A DNA stretch of 13,313 bases from CAUZEO01 sp963578625. Lineage in GTDB: Bacteria > Verrucomicrobiota > Kiritimatiellia > SLOV01. Under the pieces are notes generated by a model that was given only the letters and a program-made list of their open reading frames with translations, ran no database searches and was not told the origin of the DNA. The DNA lies in assembly GCA_963578625.1 (NCBI GenBank), contig CAUZEO010000127.1, positions 1 to 13,313 of the forward strand, read 5' to 3'. Below are positions 6,319 to 13,313 of the stretch, piece after piece (within the stretch, counting starts at the first letter, position 1; each line of letters opens with the position of its first letter). The position numbers and the translations under genes are program-made.

Positions 6319-7440
6319 ATGAAGATACTGGTTGCCTTGGACAGTTTTAAGGGGAGTCTGGACTCCACCAGAGCGTGCCGGGCGGTTCAGGACGGTTTTC
6401 TGGAGGCAGACCCGAATCTGGAGGTGTTCATGAGGCCCCTGGCAGACGGCGGGGAAGGCACTGCAGCCGCATTTCTGACTGCGCTCGGAGGGGAATGGGT
6501 TGTCCGCCGGGTACGTGGACCCCTGAAAGGCCAGGAGGTGGAGGCTGGTTTTGCCCTATTCCCGGATAAACAGGCAGCCTGTGTGGAGATGGCTCAGGCC
6601 AGCGGACTGACCCTGGTGGAGCCGGAATCGAGAGATCCCCTGGTCACGACGACCTTTGGGACGGGGGAGTTGATATTGACCGCCCGGGAACTTGGCGCCG
6701 AGACGGTCTGGCTGGGAGTGGGGGGAAGCGCGACAATCGATGGCGGACTCGGCGCGGCGGCGGCTTTTGGCTGGAAGTTTCTGGACGCGGCGGGCACGGA
6801 ACTTCCGCCCCAAGGTGAATCTCTTCCTTCGATTGTCGAAGTGATCAAGCCTCCCAAGCTGGATCCGCCGGTCATCAAGGTCCTCTGCGATGTTCAGAAT
6901 CCGCTTTTGGGCAAGCTCGGAGCCGCCCGGGTATTCGGTCCGCAGAAGGGAGCAGACGCCGGGACAGTCGAATTTCTGGAGCGGGGGCTCGGTAACCTGG
7001 CCGCTCGGGTTTCGGCGTCGCTTAGGCGCGAGATTGGGGAGATGACGAGTGGAGGCGCAGCGGGCGGTCTTGCGGCGGGCGCGGTTGCGTTTCTGGCAGC
7101 GACGTTGGAATCCGGGATCGAGCGGGTCATGACCGAGACCGGCTTCGAGGCGCTTTTGGCGGACATGGACTGGGTGATTTCCGGAGAAGGATCATTCGAC
7201 AGCCAATCGCTCAATGGTAAAGTTGTAGATGGTGTGGCTCGCGCAGCGCGAAATGCCGGCGTTCCGATGGGCGTCCTTGCCGGGCGAGTCGCACTCGAGG
7301 AATCCGACTGGAAACAGGCGGGGATCCAGTGGGCCATCCCCTCTGCGCCGCCCGACATGCCCCAGGACGAGGCCATGAACCGGGCAGAGTCATTGTTGAA
7401 GTCCGCGGCTGGAAAGGCCTCCGTGCTGATCAAGGGATGA
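6319..7440 (+). CDS. glxK: Glycerate kinase, type 1 (GlxK/GarK family)
   Basis: This enzyme phosphorylates D-glycerate with ATP, giving 2-phosphoglycerate in the usual bacterial members, and so feeds glycolate, glyoxylate or sugar-acid breakdown into glycolysis. Length is 373 residues, normal for the family (about 375-385). Motifs are the N-terminal ALDSFKGSLDS (7-17), PLADGGEGT, GVGGSATIDGGLGAAAAFGW, FGPQKGA, SGGAAGGLAAG, and near the end DWVISGEGSFDSQSLNGKVV, in which the SGEG and SxxGK parts form the substrate and nucleotide site. All are intact. The ATG at 6319 begins the conserved sequence directly; the ribosome site is weak (GAGAAAGTGAAG). The stop is 1 base from the cutA start. Whether the substrate is glycerate from photorespiration-like or glucarate routes cannot be seen. 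The symbol is by family and might equally be garK. Confidence 0.92.
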   Translation: MKILVALDSFKGSLDSTRACRAVQDGFLEADPNLEVFMRPLADGGEGTAAAFLTALGGEWVVRRVRGPLKGQEVEAGFALFPDKQAACVEMAQASGLTLVEPESRDPLVTTTFGTGELILTARELGAETVWLGVGGSATIDGGLGAAAAFGWKFLDAAGTELPPQGESLPSIVEVIKPPKLDPPVIKVLCDVQNPLLGKLGAARVFGPQKGADAGTVEFLERGLGNLAARVSASLRREIGEMTSGGAAGGLAAGAVAFLAATLESGIERVMTETGFEALLADMDWVISGEGSFDSQSLNGKVVDGVARAARNAGVPMGVLAGRVALEESDWKQAGIQWAIPSAPPDMPQDEAMNRAESLLKSAAGKASVLIKG

Positions 7441-7441
7441 C

Positions 7442-7759
7442 ATGAAATTCTGTATCGTCTACATGACCGCCTCAGATCGCGAAGAAGCGCGGCGGATCGC
7501 CGATACATTGGTGTCGGAAAGGTTAGCCGCCTGCGTCAACATTCTCAGCGACATGGAGTCGCATTACTGGTGGGAAGGATCTGTTCAGCGGAACACGGAA
7601 ATTCCGTTGCTTGCAAAGACGACCGAGGACCGGGTGGGAGAACTTACGAAACGGGTTGCCTCAATGCACAGCTACGACTGTCCCTGCATTGTATCCATCC
7701 CGCTTGAACACCTCCACGAACCCTTCGCCCGCTGGATTGCCGATCAGCTATCTTCGTGA
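7442..7759 (+). CDS. cutA: CutA-family divalent cation tolerance protein
   Basis: CutA1 is a small trimeric protein with a ferredoxin-like fold. It was linked in E. coli to copper tolerance, and its exact role is still debated. The 105 residues match the family. Conserved features are the VYMTASDREEARRIADTLVSERLAACVNI start, the tryptophan-rich YWWEGSVQRNTEIPLLAKT strand and turn, and the C-terminal YDCPCIVSIPL with the late SYDCP and FARWI segments. It starts 1 base after the glycerate kinase stop, so translation is probably coupled. Its last 12 bases overlap the 3' end of the opposite-strand YugP-like gene. No metal-binding partner gene is present nearby. Confidence 0.94.
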   Translation: MKFCIVYMTASDREEARRIADTLVSERLAACVNILSDMESHYWWEGSVQRNTEIPLLAKTTEDRVGELTKRVASMHSYDCPCIVSIPLEHLHEPFARWIADQLSS

Positions 7760-8443
7760 TCGCATGATGAAGTAAGCGAGGGTGAGGATCGAAGATACCG
7801 CGGCGGCCAGGTAGGTCAAAAATGCCGCGTTCAATACCCGACCGGCATCTTCCTGTTCGGCTGAAGTCACGATCCCCGCAGTTACCATCTGTTTCTTTGC
7901 ACGTGCGCTCGCGTCCCACTCGACCGGCAGGGTAACTATGGAAAACACCACCGTCGCTGAAAACAAAATCAGACCCGCATTCACCATCATGCTCCCGAAG
8001 CCGCCTCCCGACCCGCTCTGAAGCATAAACCCGGCGATCAGAACGATATAGGCGAAGCGGCTTCCGACCGAAGCGGCCGGAACCATTGCGGAACGCAGGT
8101 GGAGCGGCGCATATTTCTGTTCGTCTTGCAGGGCATGGCCCGCTTCGTGACACGCGACCCCGATGGAAGAGAGCGACGGGGAATCATAAACAGGCGGTGA
8201 AAGCCGAAGGACCTTTTGACGGGGATCGTAATGATCACTTAGGAATCCCTGGACCCGCTCGATATTTACATTGGTAAGGCCCTGTGAATCGAGCATTCGG
8301 CGGGCTGCCTGTGCGCCGGTCAATCGTGAACCGGCCATCACTTTGGAATATTTCTGAAAGGTGCTCTTGGTCAGCATGGATGCCAAGCCCGCCAGGATCA
8401 GGCCGGGAATCGCAAACCACAGATAATCTGGATTGAAATACAT
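7748..8443 (-). CDS. YugP-like membrane zinc metallopeptidase
   Basis: A 231-residue protein of the Zn_peptidase_2 (PF04298, YugP) family, inner-membrane proteases of poorly known substrate. The start MYFNPDYLWFAIPGLILAGLA is a membrane segment. The zinc motif is CHEAGHALQDE with HEAGH at residues 99-103, preceded by the conserved VYDSPSLSSIGVA. Further membrane segments are near 118-140, 145-170 and at the C-terminus. The ATG at 8443 has no close ribosome site. The sequence AAGGAG lies at 8464-8469, 20 bases upstream, and is followed by ATGTTGTAG (8460-8452), a 2-codon open frame. No alternative in-frame start exists. The 97 bases between it and glgX hold no clear terminator or promoter. Confidence 0.88.
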   Translation of the reverse strand: MYFNPDYLWFAIPGLILAGLASMLTKSTFQKYSKVMAGSRLTGAQAARRMLDSQGLTNVNIERVQGFLSDHYDPRQKVLRLSPPVYDSPSLSSIGVACHEAGHALQDEQKYAPLHLRSAMVPAASVGSRFAYIVLIAGFMLQSGSGGGFGSMMVNAGLILFSATVVFSIVTLPVEWDASARAKKQMVTAGIVTSAEQEDAGRVLNAAFLTYLAAAVSSILTLAYFIMRSRR

Positions 8444-8540
8444 GATAGGTACTACAACATCCTCTCCTTGGGTTGGCTCTATTTTTTTAAAGTATCAGGC
8501 AATGCTTGAACCAGGAAGACAACGATTCGGTGCCACGCGT

Positions 8541-10655
8541 TCATTCGTCCGCGGGCGTGGTTTCGGACATCAGAACCAGGATGGAGCGTTCTCCCACCCA
8601 TTTATTGCCGGTAGCAATATCGCCAACCGGACTGCCTGCCGCTGAGTTCAGGGCAATTTCCCACGGTGTCCCCGGCGGGGCAGGAAGGGCAAAATCAGCA
8701 TTGTGTGCGCCGGCGTTGCAGAGAATCAGCAGTGCTCCGGTTTGCGAAGGCATCGGATCCAGCAGGATCGCCACCGCCCTATCGTGACTCCATTCAGGAT
8801 TTTTTCCATCAGGACTAAACCATCGAATGCCGGGCGAATCATTTCCCTCTTTTGAATCATCGTAATAGGCCGTACGACGCAGTTGTGAAAATTCCCTTCG
8901 CAGCGAGATCGCACCGCGAGTGAATTCGGTCAGTTCGCCACGAGATTCCGCGGCGTCCCAGTCCAGCCAGGAAAGTTCATTGTCCTGGCAGTAGGCATTG
9001 TTGTTGCCGGACTGACTGTTTCCAAACTCGTCGCCCGACAGCAGCATCGGGACTCCTTGCGAAAGGAAAAGTGTCGCGATGAAATTCTTGACCTGTTTCA
9101 GGCGGCGGGCGGTGATCGCGGGATCATCCGACGGTCCTTCCCAGCCGAAGTTCTCGCTGAAGGCGTGGTCGTTCCCGTCCCGGTTTTCCTCCCCGTTTTT
9201 CTCGTTATGCTTATGGCTGTAACTTACGAGGTCGTTCAGCGGAAATCCGTCATGACTCGTGATGAAGTTGATCGATTTCTGAGGTGGTCCTCCCTGGTCA
9301 TGGTACAGATCCGCGCTCCCCGTGATTCGACGTGCAAACGGGGTCAGCATCCCGTCATCGCCTCGCCAAAACCGTCGGATCTCGTCGCGATATTTCCCGT
9401 TCCACTCGGACCATCGTGCCCCGGGAAAGGATCCAACCTGGTACACGCCGGCCGCGTCCCACGCTTCCGCGATCAACTTGGTGTCTCGTAGCAGGGGATC
9501 TTCCGAGATCGCTTCGATCAAGGGCGGATTCCCGAGGATCTCTCCGTCCTGTCCTCGCGTGAGCACCGACGCCAGATCGAACCGGAAGCCATCGACATGC
9601 ATCTCTCCGACCCAGTACCGGAGGGAGTCCAGGATCAGCCCGGTCACGACCGGATGATTACAGTTTAACGTATTTCCGCATCCCGAATAGTTCTGATAGG
9701 TGGATCCATCCGGGCCCAATTGGTAGTAGATTGTAGGGTCTATCCCGCGATAGGAATAGACGGCCCCTCCCTGACCGGCCTCCGCAGTGTGATTGTAGAC
9801 GACATCCAGAATCAGTTCGATCCCCTCCGCGTGCAATGCCCGGACCAGTTCTTTGAATTCCCGTATTTCGGAGCCGGGTTCCGTCCCCTGGGAGTATCCT
9901 GCATGCGGGGCGAAAAATGACACGGTGTTGTATCCCCAGTAATTCCGGAGATCGCGTCGCAGGTCGTTGGTGATCAGATACTCCATTTCGTTGAACTGAT
10001 GGACCGGCAGGATTTCCACCGCGGTGATGCCGAGCTTCCGGAGGTAGGGGATCTTCTCGATGAATCCTCGGTAGGTTCCCCGCGCAGAGACGTTGGAACT
10101 GGGGTGGGCGGTGAATCCACGAAGGTGCGTTTCATAGATGACGGTTTCGCTCCAAGGTGTGCGGGGCGAAGCATCATCCGCCCAGTCGAATTCGTCCGCC
10201 ACGATCATGGATTTTAGGCAGGCGGACCCATTGCGGGGCGGCACCCCGGCAACCAGGCTGCCTGGATCGCCCCAGCCGCGCCGGCCGGCGACCGCCTGTC
10301 CGTAGGGATCGAGGAGCCACTGTTCGGCGTCAAACCCGCGGCCCTCGCGGGTACTGGGGTCACCGTTCATTCGGTACACATAGTAGTGGCCGGGCCGGGC
10401 GTCCGGAACGTGAACGTGCCAGATGTCACCGAACCGGTTTCGGGAGGGATCCAGTTCCACTTCGCGCATAGGCTCCTCCGCCGATGCATCATCGAAAAGG
10501 AGAAGCCAAACCTGCGACGCATGCCGGCTGAAGATAGAAAACTGCACGCCGGTTTCGACCGGCCAGGCGCCCAATGGGAGAGGTGGACGATAGAAGGGCA
10601 GTACGCGGGACGGGGAATGTGGACTGCGGGATTCTTGATGCGAGGTGCGAGTCAC
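8541..10655 (-). CDS. glgX: Glycogen debranching enzyme (GH13 family 11, GlgX/TreX type)
   Basis: GlgX hydrolyses alpha-1,6 branch points of limit dextrin left by glycogen phosphorylase, in the cytoplasm. The 704 residues have an N-terminal CBM48 domain (from about 24), the GH13 catalytic barrel, and a C-terminal beta domain. Seen motifs are DVVYNHTAE (284-292), DGFRFDLAS (355-363) with nucleophile Asp360, IAEAWD with general acid Glu397, and TSHDG with Asp469. The SNYWGYN-type segment NYWGYNTVSFFAP and the GEENRDGNDHAFSENFGWEG loop are characteristic of GlgX. The start is a GTG at 10655 with no ribosome site; the frame is closed at 10680-10682. Residues 1-17 come from a heptamer repeat, so the true start is doubtful. 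A TTG at residue 28 also fits. No glycogen synthase, branching enzyme or phosphorylase is in the window. Confidence 0.93.
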   Translation of the reverse strand: MTRTSHQESRSPHSPSRVLPFYRPPLPLGAWPVETGVQFSIFSRHASQVWLLLFDDASAEEPMREVELDPSRNRFGDIWHVHVPDARPGHYYVYRMNGDPSTREGRGFDAEQWLLDPYGQAVAGRRGWGDPGSLVAGVPPRNGSACLKSMIVADEFDWADDASPRTPWSETVIYETHLRGFTAHPSSNVSARGTYRGFIEKIPYLRKLGITAVEILPVHQFNEMEYLITNDLRRDLRNYWGYNTVSFFAPHAGYSQGTEPGSEIREFKELVRALHAEGIELILDVVYNHTAEAGQGGAVYSYRGIDPTIYYQLGPDGSTYQNYSGCGNTLNCNHPVVTGLILDSLRYWVGEMHVDGFRFDLASVLTRGQDGEILGNPPLIEAISEDPLLRDTKLIAEAWDAAGVYQVGSFPGARWSEWNGKYRDEIRRFWRGDDGMLTPFARRITGSADLYHDQGGPPQKSINFITSHDGFPLNDLVSYSHKHNEKNGEENRDGNDHAFSENFGWEGPSDDPAITARRLKQVKNFIATLFLSQGVPMLLSGDEFGNSQSGNNNAYCQDNELSWLDWDAAESRGELTEFTRGAISLRREFSQLRRTAYYDDSKEGNDSPGIRWFSPDGKNPEWSHDRAVAILLDPMPSQTGALLILCNAGAHNADFALPAPPGTPWEIALNSAAGSPVGDIATGNKWVGERSILVLMSETTPADE

Positions 10656-10677
10656 GGGATGTGGGTATCTGGGAATC
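10607..10677 (-). repeat. Heptamer array across the glgX start
   Basis: Read on the - strand, the sequence divides into 7-base words mostly ending in CC, CCC or CTC. ACATCCC is at 10662-10656, the start-codon word GTGACTC at 10655-10649, GCACCTC at 10648-10642, GCATCAA at 10641-10635, GAATCCC at 10634-10628, GCAGTCC at 10627-10621, ACATTCC at 10620-10614 and CCGTCCC at 10613-10607. One 8-base word and GATTCCC lie just upstream, to 10677. The GlgX homology starts only after this array. The right-hand end of the element is the array at 10762-10793 in inverse orientation. Confidence 0.65.
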
Positions 10678-10761
10678 GGTTAATGGAAACCGGTTGCTGG
10701 TTATTTCTGCATGGCTCCTTGAAGGCACAGATTCTAAACTACTCGATCATTCAGTTCAAGA

Positions 10762-10793
10762 AATCCCCAATCCTCAATCCCCGCATCCCCCAT
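10762..10793 (+). repeat. AATCCCC-type heptamer tandem at the recO stop
   Basis: The + strand shows AATCCCC (10762-10768), AATCCTC (10769-10775), AATCCCC (10776-10782), then after one G CATCCCC (10784-10790), then CATC. The first word is the same cyclic word as CCCCAAT, the type used by heptanucleotide repeats in filamentous cyanobacteria. The recO stop (10774-10776) lies within it. CAAGAAATCCCC (10757-10768) is nearly the inverse of GGGATTCTTG (10628-10637), so the two arrays may pair. Confidence 0.7.
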
Positions 10794-11565
10794 CGGCAAA
10801 TTGATGTCTAACTATGTTCAATGCGCAGTCGCGATTGGCTTGCGGGATTTCGAGGTGGTATTCGATAAACCTGCCGAGAAGGGTTTCGATGTCATGGCTT
10901 TGTTTTGCATCGAGGCGAGTGTTCATCGCGATGCGCGGATTTTTCGAACGTTGCCAGTTGGAAAGAATCGCAACCGATGCCGGTTGAATGGGGAGAATGT
11001 GTCTCGTGTGGCCGGTTTTGCAATCGCTGCAACAGATTCCTCCGTGTTCGAGGTCGAAAGTGGCAGGTCCAGCCACATCTGCGATACTCGTATGACAGGA
11101 AGTGCAGCGTTGTATCTGGGGGGCGAATCCCAGGATGCGCAGTAGCTTCAACTCAAACCAGAAGAGAAACGGGGCAAATGCCTTCTCCTCGTGAAGGTAA
11201 TCCAGGCTCCAGTCAAGGCTTTCGAACAGGCCTGCCTGGTGGGCCTGGGCCGGATTGATCCGGTATAACAGATGAGAGAGATAGGATGCGACCGCGCAAG
11301 ACCTCCAATCCGTCCGGAAGGACCTGCGGTCTTTCAGGGCGAAGCATTCCTTGAGAATGTGGAGTTGGCGTTCCTCCTTTTCGTAGTAGAGAATCTCGCA
11401 GGTGTAGAACAAATCGAAATGTCCCAACATGGGGCTTTTGGGTCGTTGCGAACCCTTTGCAAGGGTGGTGATCTTGCCGTGGTCCCGGCTAAGCCACACC
11501 AGGATCTGCGACGATTCCGAGTACGGGAAGACACGGAGCAGGACGGCGTCGGTACGCTGTATCAT
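10774..11565 (-). CDS. recO: DNA repair protein RecO
   Basis: RecO works with RecR and RecF to load RecA onto single-stranded DNA covered by SSB, at gaps. It has 263 residues from the ATG at 11565. The N-terminal OB-fold begins IQRTDAVLLRVFPYSESSQIL, with the YSESS segment typical of RecO. A helical domain follows. A zinc finger with Cys154, Cys157, Cys179 and Cys182 (RCTSCH ... CCSDC) is complete. The frame is open to 11619, but those extra residues have no homology and would run into the preceding gene, so 11565 is chosen. It starts 4 bases after the stop of the DUF502 gene. The last residues, ADGGCGD, are encoded by heptamer repeat sequence, unlike the rest of the protein. Confidence 0.92.
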   Translation of the reverse strand: MIQRTDAVLLRVFPYSESSQILVWLSRDHGKITTLAKGSQRPKSPMLGHFDLFYTCEILYYEKEERQLHILKECFALKDRRSFRTDWRSCAVASYLSHLLYRINPAQAHQAGLFESLDWSLDYLHEEKAFAPFLFWFELKLLRILGFAPQIQRCTSCHTSIADVAGPATFDLEHGGICCSDCKTGHTRHILPIQPASVAILSNWQRSKNPRIAMNTRLDAKQSHDIETLLGRFIEYHLEIPQANRDCALNIVRHQFADGGCGD

Positions 11566-11569
11566 TTTC

Positions 11570-12346
11570 TTACGCCGTAGACTGCTGGTCTCGGCTGATC
11601 CACGCTTCCAGCTTGTCAACGAGGGTGGGGCGGTCGTCGATCACATCGGATCCCGGGTAAACCGCGCCCGCCGAGATGACAAGTTTCATGGCTTCCGCGA
11701 TGGAGATCGGCAACGGGGTAAGATCTGTGCGCGGGGCGATGATCATCAACCCCGACGTAGGGTTCGGGGTCGTCGGGACGAAAAGCGAAACAAAGGCTTG
11801 ATCCTCTGCCTTGGGCACAATTTTCTCAAGCTCCGGAGCCAGCGGCGCGGTCACGAACGCGACGGAGAAAATTCCATTGCGAGGGTATTCGATCAGGACC
11901 ACCTCTTTGAACAACGTTTGGCGCTGGGCCAGGAACGCCTCGCTGATCTGCCTCACCCAGATGTAGATTTTGTTGAACAGGGGGATACGTTCAACTACCT
12001 TTTCCGCGAGGCGATAGACCTGCTTGCCAAGGAAACTTCGCACGAAGAATCCGATGAGGCAGAGAATCATCAACCCCATCAGCAGCGCAACGATGCGCGC
12101 GACCATTAATTCGTAACCGGGGTCGCGCATGCTTTCGGGCAATAGGTTCGCCATGAATTCGAACAGCACGTTGTTCGTAAGAAACTGGAACATCGCGTTG
12201 CCGACGAAGACGGTAATCGCCAGTGGCGTGATCAGAACCAGTCCGAAAAGAATGTTGTTGCGCAAGGTCCCGGTGATCAGGCGAATCATGGACGGCTTGG
12301 GGCTGGGGACCTCGGGATTTGCCGTGTTCTTAGATTCATCGCTCAT
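11570..12346 (-). CDS. DUF502 family inner-membrane protein
   Basis: A 258-residue member of the DUF502 (PF04367) family, integral membrane proteins of unknown function. After a short proline-containing N-terminus there is a membrane helix around residues 28-50 and another around 85-105. The conserved ERIPLFNKIYIWVRQISEAF stretch follows, then a soluble part with the family signatures PTTPNPTSGLMIIAP and EAMKLVISAGAVYP. The family is often described as a possible transporter or stress-linked protein, but without clear evidence. It overlaps the upstream CorC-like gene by ATGA (12346-12343) and ends 4 bases before recO, so the three are very probably co-translated. Confidence 0.9.
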   Translation of the reverse strand: MSDESKNTANPEVPSPKPSMIRLITGTLRNNILFGLVLITPLAITVFVGNAMFQFLTNNVLFEFMANLLPESMRDPGYELMVARIVALLMGLMILCLIGFFVRSFLGKQVYRLAEKVVERIPLFNKIYIWVRQISEAFLAQRQTLFKEVVLIEYPRNGIFSVAFVTAPLAPELEKIVPKAEDQAFVSLFVPTTPNPTSGLMIIAPRTDLTPLPISIAEAMKLVISAGAVYPGSDVIDDRPTLVDKLEAWISRDQQSTA

Positions 12347-13313
12347 GATGCTTTTTCAGATACGGGTCTTTTATCGATTCGGATTGTCAGCACCCTGCGC
12401 TCGCTCGCGGACTGAATGGTTAGGATTGCATCCGGCAGCTCCACGGATTCTCCCGGGCGGGGAATCCTTCCCAACTGGTGATAGATCATGCCGCCGAGGG
12501 ATTCGTACTCATCGTTGAATGGGAATTCGATATTGAGGAGTTTTTTGGCTTCATCCACCGCTATTCTTGCATCAACGATCGCACTGCCATTGGGTAATCG
12601 CTGCATGACCAGCGCTTCGGTGTCGTATTCATCGTGAATTTCACCGACAAGTTCCTCTAGGACATCCTCCATGGTGATCAGGCCGGCGGTGCCTCCGTAC
12701 TCGTCCACCACGATGGCGATCTGCTCTTTTTCCAGCCGGAAGAGTTTCAACAGGTCGCTGATGGGAAGGCTTTCAGGGATTGAGATCACATCTTTCACGA
12801 TTTCGCCGACCGGGTCCATCCCCTGGCCTTCACTGGAGAGGCGGATCAAGTCCTTCAGGTGGACCATCCCCTGGATCGTGTCGATGTTTTCGTGGTACAC
12901 CGGAAATCGCGAATAGGGTGAATCCTTGATTGCGGCGGATGCCTCGGCGACGGTCGCCTTACTTTCGAGACCGATCATGTCGACCCGGGGCGTCATGCTT
13001 TCTCGTGCGATGGTTTCGCCGAATTCGAATACGCTTTTAATAATTTCCCGTTCTTCGATTTCCAGCTCTTCATCGGGAGCCTGGTCCACAAGGTGGAGGA
13101 TTTCATCTTCGGACGAGGGGCGGTTCTCTTCGTCGGCTTCTTCCATCATCCAGTTCATCAGCCCCAGTTCGAGGCGAGCAAGGGGCCAGGCCAGCGGCCA
13201 GAGGACTCGCGAAAGCACGTTTGCGAAGGGAAGGAATCGGATTGAAATCAGGTCCGCGTGGCTTTCCGAGAGGACGCGAGGAACAATCTTCAGTAGAATG
13301 CTGAGCAGGACGG
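12343..13313 (-). CDS. CorC/HlyC-family membrane protein with CBS domains (5' end outside window)
   Basis: A DUF21/CNNM-CBS-CorC_HlyC protein, a family linked to magnesium or cobalt efflux. The frame stays open through 13313. The stretch encoded by 13219-13313 reads LLSILLKIVPRVLSES and on into IRFLPFANVLSRVLWPL, the end of the DUF21 membrane domain. The Met/GTG at 13218 is thus internal, and the gene is cut by the edge. Next come an acidic segment with HLVDQAPDEELEIEEREIIKSV, then MTPRVDMIGL, two CBS domains with FPVYHENIDTIQGMVHLKDL and IVVDEYGGTAGLITMEDVLEELVGEI, and a C-terminal CorC_HlyC domain with NDEYESLGGMIYHQLGRIPRPGE. The CBS pair probably binds an adenine nucleotide. Transported ion unproven. 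Confidence 0.92.
   Translation of the reverse strand, partial: VLLSILLKIVPRVLSESHADLISIRFLPFANVLSRVLWPLAWPLARLELGLMNWMMEEADEENRPSSEDEILHLVDQAPDEELEIEEREIIKSVFEFGETIARESMTPRVDMIGLESKATVAEASAAIKDSPYSRFPVYHENIDTIQGMVHLKDLIRLSSEGQGMDPVGEIVKDVISIPESLPISDLLKLFRLEKEQIAIVVDEYGGTAGLITMEDVLEELVGEIHDEYDTEALVMQRLPNGSAIVDARIAVDEAKKLLNIEFPFNDEYESLGGMIYHQLGRIPRPGESVELPDAILTIQSASERRVLTIRIDKRPVSEKAS

Noticed and set aside
6894..7508. 204-residue frame on the - strand
   Set aside because: It is antisense to the glycerate kinase, rich in Ser/Ala/Pro/Arg as expected from a shadow of a GC-rich gene.
11566..11619. Longer recO start with 18 extra residues
   Set aside because: It would overlap the DUF502 gene by 50 bases; homology begins at MIQRTDAVLL.
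11429..12109. 226-residue frame on the + strand
   Set aside because: It is antisense to the DUF502 gene, with highly charged His/Arg-rich composition and no domain.

Overview
The window is about 57% GC and gene-dense. It looks like a chromosomal housekeeping stretch from a Gram-negative (diderm) bacterium. It holds eleven protein-coding genes, two of them cut by the window edges. A plasmid, phage or genomic island is not indicated: I see no transposase, integrase, phage gene, tRNA, rRNA or CRISPR array. The run purA-uppS-cdsA-rseP, an orphan lipoprotein, a type-1 glycerate kinase, a CdsA signature of the GGVLDxxDS form, and intergenic repeats built from short words all point to an uncultured lineage in or near the PVC superphylum. 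That placement is inference; no 16S gene is present.

Layout, left to right. (1) Bases 1-933, + strand: the 3' end of a GT4 glycosyltransferase, then a RimJ/RimL-type GNAT acetyltransferase. (2) 928-1038: a repeat made of 7-bp words, closed by 19-bp perfect inverted arms, that starts inside the GNAT stop region. A leader with several possible hairpins (1061-1145) follows. (3) 1163-5527, + strand: purA (AMP synthesis), uppS (undecaprenyl diphosphate synthesis), cdsA (CDP-diacylglycerol synthesis) and rseP (site-2 membrane protease). The last three are the usual envelope-biogenesis block, but dxr, which normally lies between cdsA and rseP, is absent. (4) 5541-6080, - strand: a small lipoprotein of unknown function, lower in GC, with an AT-rich divergent intergenic region that carries short repeats. 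(5) 6319-7759, + strand: a glycerate kinase gene tightly coupled to cutA. (6) 7748-13313, - strand: read in transcription order, a CorC/CNNM-type CBS membrane protein (runs off the right edge), a DUF502 membrane protein, recO, glgX and a YugP-like membrane zinc peptidase. The first three overlap or almost touch and look like one transcription unit.

The most unusual content is not a gene but the two heptanucleotide repeat clusters (928-1038 and about 10607-10793). They resemble the short tandem heptamer repeats known from filamentous cyanobacteria. Here they extend into gene ends: one overlaps the GNAT stop codon, and the other encodes the recO C-terminus and supplies the only plausible glgX start codon. 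I found no convincing new multi-gene defence or metabolic system; the genes are of recognised families except the lipoprotein.
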